Shown here: positions 1 through 7,398 of the stretch, in pieces
Numbering within the stretch: position 1 is the first letter of the stretch
Layout: every line of letters starts with the position of its first letter
NCBI GenBank assembly: GCA_003994795.1
Contig: AP018269.1
Coordinates: 4,427,677-4,491,676 of the forward strand
Origin: Cylindrospermum sp. NIES-4074
GTDB lineage: Bacteria; Cyanobacteriota; Cyanobacteriia; Cyanobacteriales; Nostocaceae
Reading direction: 5' to 3'
Length of the DNA: 64,000 bases
Notes under the pieces: generated by a model
Seen by the model: only the letters and a program-made list of their open reading frames with translations
What the model was told of the DNA's origin: nothing
Database searches by the model: none
Program-made: the position numbers and the translations under genes

Positions 1-191
1 GCATAAGCTAGCTTATAGGAAGTAGGGATACCCTTTAAGATGGCTTCCAAGGCAGCAGAAGGAATAGGTTCTATGACTTCGATTTGATGAACTTCTCCAT
101 CGTCCTTGTAGAAGCAGGTCGCCAAGCCCAGCACAATGTAATCATCAGTTGCTAGGTCGGCAGCATTGGGATAGGAAATTGCTGTTGTCAT
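1..191 (-). CDS. Conserved hypothetical protein, N-terminal part (runs off window)
   Basis: Reading the minus strand from an ATG at 191 gives an open frame of 63 codons that reaches the window edge without a stop. It begins MTTAISYPNAADLATDDYIV and continues with a region rich in acidic residues (YKDDGEVHQIEVIEP). The reading is good coding sequence, but I do not recognise the family. No domain motif or signal peptide is visible in the part available. It is divergent from the TPR gene at 577. A 68-codon plus-strand frame over 149-355 overlaps its start and looks like noise. Confidence 0.7.
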   Translation of the reverse strand, partial: MTTAISYPNAADLATDDYIVLGLATCFYKDDGEVHQIEVIEPIPSAALEAILKGIPTSYKLAY

Positions 192-576
192 CGGAAAATC
201 TTCTCAAAACTTTAAAATCAAATCCAGGGAATGGAGGTTATGGAGATGCAGAGAGCTTGCTGTTGCATTTGGCTTCTGTGTCGTGTCTCAACTCTTGCCA
301 ATCTCTAATAAACGACTTACTGGCATTCTACCAAGTTGCTGCTCTCACTACCTGATTAGTCTTGTGGATTGATATTAATTCTTTCAGGAATTTAACTTGG
401 GGATGAAGTATACATTATAAAGTTTGAGGCTCAATGGTTTGAGTAGGCTGAATTCAGTCTTGATACTTGCGCTCAAGTAAACATTGACTCCTCAATAAAT
501 GGCACAGTGGCAACTCCACTAGCATGAAAAAAACTAAAATTTGATTTCACGGAGCCAGCAATTCAGGTAGGCAAAT
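192..576. other. Intergenic region between divergent genes; nothing recognised
   Basis: AT-rich sequence of about 385 bases between the start of the partial minus-strand gene and the TPR gene. It must contain both promoters, but I see no RNA gene, no clear operator palindrome and no repeat. A purine-rich stretch AGGTAGG just upstream of 577 is the probable ribosome binding site of the TPR gene. Confidence 0.5.
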
Positions 577-1299
577 ATGGACAGTCACTCATTTTTAGCT
601 TCTGGTAGTCAGCAAAACAAACGGTACAATTTAGTTAAAAATAATACTTTTATTCCAAAAAGTTACGGCGATAATGGTAGCACTGAATCTGTAATTGAGG
701 ACAAATACTTACGTAACTGTGCTTTAAAATCAGCGCAACAAGGAGATTACAAACAGGCGATCGCTCTTTTGAGCCAACTTATTTGCCGTCATCCCCAGAA
801 TGCTGTTGATTACAACAACCGAGGGCTGATTTATTTTCAAAGTGGTGAAACGCAAAAAGCGCTTTGTGACTATAACACAGCCCTAAAAATCAATCCAAAT
901 TTGGCTAGTGCTTATAATAATCGGGCAAATTACTATGCTGCTTGTGGAGAATTAGCAGCAGCACTCGCTGACTACGACCAAGCGCTAGATTTTAATCCTC
1001 GTCACGTTAGGGCTTGGATTAACCGGGGCATTACCTTGCGTGATTTGGGGCAATACGAGGAGGCAATTGAGAATTTTGAGATCGCCTTGCTTTTCAATCA
1101 ACTGGAAGGTCATATTTGGGCAGAACGGGGCAGGACTTACCATCTTTGGGGCGACTGGAATTGTGCGATCGCTGATTATCACCGCGCCCTCACACAATTA
1201 CCGACACTGCACAGTAGTCAAGATGTTTCCGGTTACCGCTTGCGTTTACAACTCGAAAATTGGTTAAACGAGCTGCTGTCTCCTCAAAATCCTGATTAG
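577..1299 (+). CDS. Tetratricopeptide repeat (TPR) protein
   Basis: This 240-residue protein has a polar, unstructured N-terminus (about residues 1-42) followed by five consecutive TPR units at roughly 43-75, 77-109, 111-143, 145-177 and 179-210. They show the usual W/Y-N-R-G pattern (YNNRGLIYF, YNNRANYY, WINRGITL, WAERGRTY) and the A-x-x-D-Y-x-x-A-L helix B signature. TPR domains bind partner proteins; no enzymatic domain is present. There is no signal peptide, so a cytoplasmic scaffold is most likely. The start ATG is preceded by AGGTAGG at a suitable distance. Partner and pathway cannot be told from the context. Confidence 0.9.
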   Translation: MDSHSFLASGSQQNKRYNLVKNNTFIPKSYGDNGSTESVIEDKYLRNCALKSAQQGDYKQAIALLSQLICRHPQNAVDYNNRGLIYFQSGETQKALCDYNTALKINPNLASAYNNRANYYAACGELAAALADYDQALDFNPRHVRAWINRGITLRDLGQYEEAIENFEIALLFNQLEGHIWAERGRTYHLWGDWNCAIADYHRALTQLPTLHSSQDVSGYRLRLQLENWLNELLSPQNPD

Positions 1300-1838
1300 T
1301 AAATTGTTAAATTCAAAATTCAAAACAAACCATTTTTAAACTTTGAATCAGAGCATAGCTACTCAAGATTACTCAGTAGCTGATAGATGATGACTACAGA
1401 GTAATTCAATAATTAGCTATTAACTCTTAGCAGATATAGTTACTAAAAATATAGTCGTAAGGATTCAGGTCTAGGACTGTGGAATTAAAGACAGCGGTCT
1501 TGGGCGCAAAGCCCAAGTGGAGGAGGCAGTGCTCGACTAGGGTTTCCCGGCTTGTACTCCTACGGAGAAGCAAGCTACGCGCAGCGTCTCCCCTTGGTAG
1601 AAGCAACTGCCGTCAACTGGTGAACCCGTAGGGCGGTCAACAAGAAAGTGGTGAGATTGAGCTTCCCACTAATTTTCTTTAATGCAAGAATTTTTAATTT
1701 TGCGGAAAGTCTGAGCGGAGGTTTCCTCCGATCATAACTTTCCAAGACGAATTTTTAATTGGAGCGAACGCGAGCAGCGTCTCGTAGAGAAGCGACTTGA
1801 CATACTCCTCACGCTGTTTCTACTGAGGGTGGGGAGTG
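1300..1838. repeat. Mosaic of dispersed repeats and an IS-like terminal hairpin
   Basis: No gene is visible here. The stretch 1480-1640 is built from short words typical of heterocystous genomes (agcggtcttggg, cccaagtgg, ctcctacggagaag, cgcagcgtctccc). A hairpin lies at 1704-1743, with ggaaagt pairing with actttcc and cggagg pairing with cctccg. The segment gcgtctcgtagagaagcgacttga at about 1779-1801 recurs in near-identical form at about 53684-53708. The final part, with complementary ctcctcac and gtggggagtgtc, resembles the end hairpin of IS200/IS605-type elements. I read the region as a landing pad of several small element remnants. Confidence 0.55.
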
Positions 1839-2744
1839 TCAACCTAACAAATCCTTCAGTGGATGGGTTTGGGACACTATTAGCTGGCGTAGCCATATAT
1901 TTAGTGGATCACAATCAAGACGCTTATGCCAAATCTGCATATAGTTATACTTACCAAGTTCAATTGGTGGCTCAAGAATAGTCAGATTTGTATATTGAGC
2001 AAAAAGCATTGCAATTCGACGAGGCAAAGTAAGAATGAGATCAGTCTGAGAGACAATCACAGGCGCTGAGAGAAAATACGGTAACTTCAACATTACTCGA
2101 CGCTTCACGCCTAAGCTGGATAAAACAGTATCCACATGGCTTACAGACGAGTTAGTGATTGTGATTAAGGCATGTGACCAAGCAATGTAAGATTCTATCG
2201 TAAAAGGCTTTTGAGTGATGGGATGGTCAGCCCTAACTATAGATACGAAATCTTCTACAAATAAGGTTTGGGACCTAAACTCCGAAGTATCTTGTAGATT
2301 TAGAAGTCCTAAAGCTAGATCAATCTTTCCCTTTTTCAATACATCTAATATATCAGAATGCCAATGATGACACTCCAGATTCAGATGGGGTGCATTGTCA
2401 GAAATTTGCTTAATAACCTTAGGAAGGATCACAACAGTTCCGTAATCTGATGCAGCTATTTGAATAGTGCCGAGCGCTGTTTTAGGTTCAAAACTAATTG
2501 GGTTAGTCAACTGCTCGATATATAACAGAATTTTCTGCAATGGTTCGACTAGCTCAAGAGCGCGTGGTGTGGGAACCATGCCTTTTGTAGTTCGCACAAG
2601 CAGTGGATCGTTAAACACTTCACGTAATCGTCCAAGCGCATGACTGGTTGCTGATTGACTCAAACCAATTTGTTCGCTAGCACGAGTAATACCAGTTGAG
2701 GAAATGCATGATTTTTGGCAAATCATTGGGTTGAGTAGGTTCAA
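1839..2744 (-). pseudogene. LysR-family regulator, 5'-truncated and fused to transposase sequence
   Basis: From about residue 17 the product is a good LysR-type regulator. It has the recognition part of the winged helix (ITRASEQIGLSQSATSHALG, then LREVFNDPLLVRT) and a C-terminal LysR substrate-binding domain to residue 301. What normally precedes it, the first helix around a D-L-N-L-L core, is missing. The preceding codons (MNLLNPMICQKSCISS) are the Y1 transposase fragment read in another frame. The junction lies close to 2693, in the shared bases ctcaactggtat. The gene therefore lacks its original start and roughly 20 residues. A product could still be made from ATG 2744 or an internal start, but DNA binding is doubtful. 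Confidence 0.75.
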
Positions 2745-2937
2745 TCAAGTAGTGGATGTGATTTGACATGATGCAGACTGCATACAGCTTAAAGTTATAT
2801 TTTTCAATAGCTTGTTTGATGGCATATAGAAACACCTCCCGGCATTCCCGTCGTTGGAGTTTAAATTCTCGATTATTACATCGAGTTGTGACGTGGTAAG
2901 TATACCCAGTCTGGAAATAACGACATTTTCTCGGCAT
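2693..2937 (-). pseudogene. REP-associated (Y1, IS200-like) transposase fragment
   Basis: Starting at MPRKCRYF (ATG at 2937) the frame reads as the N-terminal half of a RAYT/Y1 transposase. It has YHVTTRCNNREF, a YAIKQA helix and the HUH-type metal-binding motif in SNHIHYLIEP. The family normally continues for about 100 residues after LNWY, including the catalytic tyrosine region. Here it stops at LNWYYSC, where sequence identity switches to the LysR gene. It cannot be active. An upstream extension to 2976 in the same frame is open but does not resemble the family. Confidence 0.8.
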
Positions 2938-2995
2938 AGGATTAAAAATATTCACAGGACAATAACACCTCCCCATTCACTAAAAAATACCAACT

Positions 2996-3223
2996 ATGAA
3001 ACTTCCCAAACAATCTCCTCCCGTCAAACGTCCCGATTTAATTCAACCCCATGAAGCCGTCGATGTAGTTCACGGTAGCGTGGAAGATTTGGTTAACGTG
3101 CGGATGAAATTGCTGCATGGCGCGAACTACAACGACCCAGCAGGGTTTGAGTACCGTAGCTACAACCAACTTAAAACTTCTGGCTGTGGTTGCTTTCACT
3201 CTTCTACGGCGGCGTTTTTGTAA
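2996..3223 (+). CDS. Candidate RiPP (TOMM/cyanobactin-like) precursor peptide
   Basis: This small frame encodes 75 residues that I do not match to a named family. The first 55 or so are polar and leader-like (MKLPKQSPPVKRP, then VDVVHGSVEDLVNVRMKLL). The C-terminus, TSGCGCFHSSTAAFL, concentrates two Cys, three Ser and two Thr with glycine neighbours. That is the composition azole/azoline-installing enzymes act on. It sits upstream of the YcaO, SagB and PatA/PatG-type genes on the same strand, with only the LamG gene and one opposite-strand gene between. No strong Shine-Dalgarno is visible before the ATG. The precursor role is inference. Alternatively it is an unrelated hypothetical protein, or the head of a longer gene truncated by the adjacent repeat. 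Confidence 0.5.
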   Translation: MKLPKQSPPVKRPDLIQPHEAVDVVHGSVEDLVNVRMKLLHGANYNDPAGFEYRSYNQLKTSGCGCFHSSTAAFL

Positions 3224-3249
3224 CTGAATTACTCCAAATCCTTTTTCGT

Positions 3250-3282
3250 AGGGTGTGTTATGGACGTTAGTCCTAACGCACC
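3250..3282. repeat. Short palindromic repeat
   Basis: The words gggtgtgtta and taacgcacc form imperfect arms around a short centre (tggacgttagtcc). This is a type of small palindrome widely dispersed in cyanobacterial genomes. It lies between the candidate precursor gene and the LamG region. Confidence 0.45.
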
Positions 3283-3306
3283 GAGAATATAGGATGGTAA
3301 CGGGTG

Positions 3307-3385
3307 CGATCGCTCACGATAAAACCAGCAATGCCAATCATGGCATCTTGCAAGGCGGCTCCAGTTGGGAGCTATCGAGCTTTGT
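3307..3385 (+). pseudogene. Remnant tail of a second LamG-type gene
   Basis: In the frame that runs into the LamG gene, the sequence AIAHDKTSNANHGILQGG followed by SSWELSS parallels the C-terminal part of the intact LamG protein (GDRTTSRATGTVVGEATWEES) in spacing and conserved residues. It looks like the last strands of a lost or recombined duplicate. No start or upstream coding sequence remains. Proposed by eye from the alignment of these two short stretches. Confidence 0.4.
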
Positions 3386-3428
3386 TTTAGCAGTTCTAAA
3401 GAATGTTCAAGGTAAGGAGTTTAAAACT

Positions 3429-4241
3429 ATGGCAGCACCAAAAACCAAATCCACATCGGTTGTTCCCGTTGCCCCGGCATCGCCAGCTTCAACTCAGTTA
3501 GTGCTAAGTTTGGCAGAAGTCATTGCGGCTGGCAGTGGTGCCTTAAAACCTGGGGATGCTTCGTTCACAATCGAAGCTTGGGTATATCCTACGACCAAGG
3601 CGGGCAAGCAAGTAATTTACAGTGAAGGCGAAAGCTTGCTTTATCTCGAAGGCGGCGAACTCAAGTTTCAGACTGCTCCTGCTCCTGCGATTGCGTCGGT
3701 CGGGGCTAAGATTGCGGCTAGCAATTGGTATCATGTTGCCGTGTCACGAGCCGGAAATCGTCCTGGCAATACAAAGCTCTACATCAACGGTATCCAAAAC
3801 GACAATCAAGCTGCCATTGGGTCAGTTCTGTCCGTTGGTAATTCTTATTTAGGTGGGCAGCCTGATGTGCCAGATTCCCGTTTTCAAGGCAAGTTGCTAG
3901 AGGTGCGGGTATGGCGGTATGGGCGATCGCCAGCGGAAATCCAGGCAAATATGTGCTACTACTTGACCGGGCGGGAATTGGGTTTGATTCGCTGCTGGAC
4001 AATGAATGAAGGATTTGGCAACACAATTGGCGATCGCACGACCTCCCGAGCAACGGGAACTGTCGTGGGTGAAGCTACTTGGGAAGAGTCAGAGATTCCC
4101 ATCAAAATTAATCTCAATGCTCAGGAGCGGTTAACGCGATCGACTGGATTGGAAGATTACGGCTACTGGTTTAGAGAAATGGCGAAACAGCAGAAAACTC
4201 AAACAGAGCCTCACTTCCGGCGCGGTCGAATTTGGGCATAA
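3429..4241 (+). CDS. LamG (concanavalin A-like lectin/glucanase fold) domain protein
   Basis: From the ATG at 3429, preceded by AAGGAG nine bases upstream, this encodes 270 residues starting MAAPKTKSTSVVPVAP. A Pro/Ala/Ser-rich N-terminal linker (to about residue 22) is followed by one LamG domain with the typical FTIEAWVYP, WYHVAVSR, LYINGI and EVRVWRYGRSPAEI strands, and a C-terminal tail ending RRGRIWA. LamG domains bind glycans or proteins. There is no Sec signal peptide and no membrane segment. The frame is open back to 3255, but that part reads as a remnant of another LamG tail. It is co-directional with the RiPP genes, so a role in that cluster is possible but unproven. Confidence 0.8.
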   Translation: MAAPKTKSTSVVPVAPASPASTQLVLSLAEVIAAGSGALKPGDASFTIEAWVYPTTKAGKQVIYSEGESLLYLEGGELKFQTAPAPAIASVGAKIAASNWYHVAVSRAGNRPGNTKLYINGIQNDNQAAIGSVLSVGNSYLGGQPDVPDSRFQGKLLEVRVWRYGRSPAEIQANMCYYLTGRELGLIRCWTMNEGFGNTIGDRTTSRATGTVVGEATWEESEIPIKINLNAQERLTRSTGLEDYGYWFREMAKQQKTQTEPHFRRGRIWA

Positions 4242-4381
4242 AGTTAGGTGCGATCGCTCTTCTCGATACACCAAGCACGATGCCACATACAGACTTCTTT
4301 CACACAGAAGCGGTCAGACCCACCGACTAATGTATCAACCTTAAACTTAAGTCGAGCGATCGCCTTTACACACAATTTCCC

Positions 4382-5020
4382 TCAATCCCTATCCGCCAAT
4401 AGCTGTTTAAGTTCTCGAATCGCCGCACTGGTATTTCGCTCATAAGCAACTTGAAAACAATGGGAAACCACATCTTGGAGATCGATGTTTGGAAAATATT
4501 GGCTCTGCGTCTGACTCAGATACTCTGTCCCCTGCAACTGGTAAACAAACAACTGGTTTTTCCGGAACAGCCAAACTTCTGGGACTCGATAGGGCAGGTA
4601 ATCATTGACATCCGAATAACTGGTTACATCAATTTCCAGCACTAGATCAGGCGGTGGATTAGTCTTCCAGTCAATGCGATCCTTGCCAGAAACCACTTGC
4701 CAATGGTCAATGTAAAAGCAATAATCCGGTTCAATGCCGCTCTCATCTGGCAGTTCCATCGTTACTGGCGTAAAGGAATCGTATTCGCGTCCTGTGTAAT
4801 CCAAGAGAACTTTAATGATATCGGCGATCAAACTTGCATCACGCCCATGTTTAGGAAGAGGAGACATTAACAGAACTTCTCCACAATGATACTTAATTCG
4901 AGGAATCGAGCGATCGCCCCGTTGTTGACACAACTTCTGGTAATTTTGCCAGGTAGCAGGCAACCGCACAACAGCTCCTACAGGTAACTGAATTTTCTCA
5001 GGTGATACCAGAGCAAACAT
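4382..5020 (-). CDS. Uma2 family (DUF820) putative endonuclease
   Basis: This 212-residue protein has the features of the large cyanobacterial Uma2/DUF820 family: an N-terminal helix (TWQNYQKLCQQ), YHCGEVLLMSPLPKHG, and the PD-(D/E)XK-like core with GIEPDYCFYI and LVLEIDVTSYSD. Members are frequent, often multicopy and of unknown substrate; nuclease activity is predicted from the fold. It is transcribed divergently from the cyclodehydratase, with 43 bases between the starts, and convergently with the LamG gene. This suggests a later insertion into the RiPP locus rather than a functional part of it. Confidence 0.85.
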   Translation of the reverse strand: MFALVSPEKIQLPVGAVVRLPATWQNYQKLCQQRGDRSIPRIKYHCGEVLLMSPLPKHGRDASLIADIIKVLLDYTGREYDSFTPVTMELPDESGIEPDYCFYIDHWQVVSGKDRIDWKTNPPPDLVLEIDVTSYSDVNDYLPYRVPEVWLFRKNQLFVYQLQGTEYLSQTQSQYFPNIDLQDVVSHCFQVAYERNTSAAIRELKQLLADRD

Positions 5021-5063
5021 GACTCAATCTCCTATAACCGCCTAAGCTTATCCTAAACTAAGT

Positions 5064-7394
5064 ATGAAAATTCCTCAGATTAAACCTCATTTTCGCGTGG
5101 AGATCGTTGAACCCAAAAATGTCTATCTACTGGGTGAATATGCGACCTACGCACTAACAGGCGGTCTCTATTGCCAAATTATTCCTCTGCTCAATGGTCA
5201 ACACACTAGAGAAGAAATTATTCAAAAACTCGATGGGCAAGTTCCCCCTGAACACTTTGATTATGTAATTGATCGCCTGTTGGAAAAAGGCTACCTCACC
5301 GATGCGGCTCACAGCCTCACCCGCGAAGCTGCTGCATTTTGGAGTCTATTAGGTGTAGATCCGCAAGTGGTGAGCGAACAATTACTGCATACCCAAGTAT
5401 TAATTACCACCGTGGGAGCCGTTGACGCGCAACCTTTGATTGAGTCATTACAAGCGCTGCAAATTCCGGTGCATGAGTGGCAAGAAGACACCCCCCTTGC
5501 CAAGGGGGTTCCCCCCGTTGAAGCAAGTGGCGTGGGACTACAGGGGGGTAAGATCAATCATTCCCTACTGCTCGTACTGACAGATGACTATCTCCAGCCA
5601 GAACTAAGGCGTATCAACGAGATGGCACTGCAAAACAAGCAACCTTGGCTACTCGTCAAACCAATTGGCGGGATGCTCTGGTTTGGGTCTATTTTTCATC
5701 CAGGGGAAACAGGATGTTGGGAATGTCTCGCCCATCGTCTCAAAGGTAATCGGGAAGTTGAAGCATCAGTTTTAAAGCAGAAGAAAGAGGAAAAAGGGTG
5801 TTTACCAACTGCTGTGGCTGGCTTGTCTTCGACGGTGCAAACTGCAATTAGTTTAACCACCACTGAAATTGCCAAATGGCTGGTTAACCATTGCATCAGT
5901 GAAGCAAAAATTCAGACATTAGCCGGGAAAATCATCACCCTCGATCAGAGAAACTTCACTCTAAAAACTCACTCACTCACCCAGCGTCCTCAATGTCCTG
6001 CTTGTGGGAATCCCGATTTAGTTAGTCAACAGGTCAAAAGTGCGATCGCTCTCACCAGTCGCAAAAAGCTATTTACTCAAGATGGCGGACATCGCGCCTT
6101 TACACCAGAGCAAATTCTGCAACGCTACGAGCATTTAATTAGCCCGATTACCGGAGTCGTTAGCGACCTAGTGCGGGTTTCTGACCCCAACAATCCCTTT
6201 GTACATACCTACAGCGCCACCCATGCTTTCGGTACTTCTTCCAGTTTAAATAAGCTGCGAAAATCCTTAGGACACAAAAGCGGCGGTAAGGGGAAAAGCG
6301 ATCGCCAATCCCAAGCTAGTGGATTTTGTGAAGCGATCGAACGCTATTCTGGCATTTATCAAGGCGACGAACCCAAAATTCGCGCCACATTAGCTGAATT
6401 AGGCGAACTCGCTATTCATCCAGCCCGATGCTTGCTGTTCAGCGACACCCAGTATCAAAACCGGGAGGAGTTGAATCAAAAGGCCATAGTAGACCACGAT
6501 TGGATTCCAAAACCCTTTGACGAAACCCAGGCGATCGATTGGACTCCCGTATGGTCATTAACCGAGCAACGGCACAAATACCTCCCCACCGCCTTTTGTT
6601 ACTACGATTACAAACTTCCCAAAGAGCATCGCTTCTGTTCTGCTGACTCCAACGGCAATGCTGCCGGAGGAACCCTAGAAGATGCCATTTTACAGGGCTT
6701 TTTAGAACTGGTAGAGCGAGATAGCGTCGCTATCTGGTGGTATAGTCGCCTTTCTCGTCCCAGTGTAGACTTGGCCAGTTTCAACGAACCTTACTTATTA
6801 GATTTGCAGAATTGGTATCGTAGTCAACACCGGGAACTGTGGGTACTCGATTTAACCACAGACTTGAAGATTCCCGCCTTTGCTGCTGTATCTCGCTATA
6901 TTGGTGGCGGTGACGAACGCATCATCGCTGGATACGGAGCGCATTTCGACCCCAAAATTGCGATTTTACGAGCTGTCACTGAAGTCAATCAAATTGGGAC
7001 TGGTGTAGACCAACAGGATTATTCAACTGCTCCAGACTCCGCCTTATATCATTGGTTTACCCAAGCAACCTTAGCCAATCAGCCCTATCTTGCACCTAGC
7101 ACTGAGCAAAGGGCGAAACTATACACAGATTACCCGCAGCAATGGAGTGATGATATCGAGCAAGATGTCTTAAAGAGCGTGGAAGTCGCTAGAGATGCGG
7201 GGCTAGAAATGCTGGTACTCAACCAAACCCGCCCTGATATTGGCTTACCTGTAGTCAAAGCGATCGTACCCGGTTTACGCCACTTCTGGTCAAGATTTGG
7301 GGCTGGACGGTTGTATGATGTCCCCGTAAAACTCGGATGGCTTTCTACCCCTTTGACCGAAGACCAAATGAACCCGATGCCAATGGTATTTTAA
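5064..7394 (+). CDS. TOMM azoline cyclodehydratase (ThiF-like/YcaO fusion)
   Basis: This 776-residue fused cyclodehydratase is of the kind that converts Cys/Ser/Thr in a precursor peptide to azolines. Residues 1-85 look like a winged-helix peptide-recognition element. About 105-330 form a ThiF/E1-like domain with a zinc site from two CxxC pairs (C218, C221, C311, C314). About 360-776 form the ATP-dependent YcaO domain (EAIERYSG at 423, ELVERDS at 549, ILRAVTEVNQ later). The C-terminus, NPMPMVF, is a variant of the proline-rich tail that YcaO cyclodehydratases use in catalysis. Residues about 142-162 look like an in-frame repeat insertion. The stop lies four bases before the dehydrogenase gene, so the two are probably translationally coupled. 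Confidence 0.93.
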   Translation: MKIPQIKPHFRVEIVEPKNVYLLGEYATYALTGGLYCQIIPLLNGQHTREEIIQKLDGQVPPEHFDYVIDRLLEKGYLTDAAHSLTREAAAFWSLLGVDPQVVSEQLLHTQVLITTVGAVDAQPLIESLQALQIPVHEWQEDTPLAKGVPPVEASGVGLQGGKINHSLLLVLTDDYLQPELRRINEMALQNKQPWLLVKPIGGMLWFGSIFHPGETGCWECLAHRLKGNREVEASVLKQKKEEKGCLPTAVAGLSSTVQTAISLTTTEIAKWLVNHCISEAKIQTLAGKIITLDQRNFTLKTHSLTQRPQCPACGNPDLVSQQVKSAIALTSRKKLFTQDGGHRAFTPEQILQRYEHLISPITGVVSDLVRVSDPNNPFVHTYSATHAFGTSSSLNKLRKSLGHKSGGKGKSDRQSQASGFCEAIERYSGIYQGDEPKIRATLAELGELAIHPARCLLFSDTQYQNREELNQKAIVDHDWIPKPFDETQAIDWTPVWSLTEQRHKYLPTAFCYYDYKLPKEHRFCSADSNGNAAGGTLEDAILQGFLELVERDSVAIWWYSRLSRPSVDLASFNEPYLLDLQNWYRSQHRELWVLDLTTDLKIPAFAAVSRYIGGGDERIIAGYGAHFDPKIAILRAVTEVNQIGTGVDQQDYSTAPDSALYHWFTQATLANQPYLAPSTEQRAKLYTDYPQQWSDDIEQDVLKSVEVARDAGLEMLVLNQTRPDIGLPVVKAIVPGLRHFWSRFGAGRLYDVPVKLGWLSTPLTEDQMNPMPMVF
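5489..5550. repeat. Palindromic repeat inserted in frame in the cyclodehydratase gene
   Basis: The bases accccccttgccaagggggt form a near-perfect palindrome, followed by ccccccgttg and closed by caggggggt. The words closely resemble those of the intergenic island at 39.6-39.9 kb (cccccttaaaaagggggt, ttccccccgttg). The segment encodes TPLAKGVPPVEASGVGLQGG, a Gly/Pro-rich stretch unlike its surroundings. It keeps the reading frame open. Confidence 0.6.
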
Positions 7395-7398
7395 TAAG

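Noticed and set aside
149-355. 68-codon plus-strand frame near the left edge
   Set aside because: Overlaps the start of the partial minus-strand gene and lacks coding character.
4248-4445. Small plus-strand frame between the LamG and Uma2 genes as a second precursor
   Set aside because: No leader or core features, and it overlaps the Uma2 coding end.
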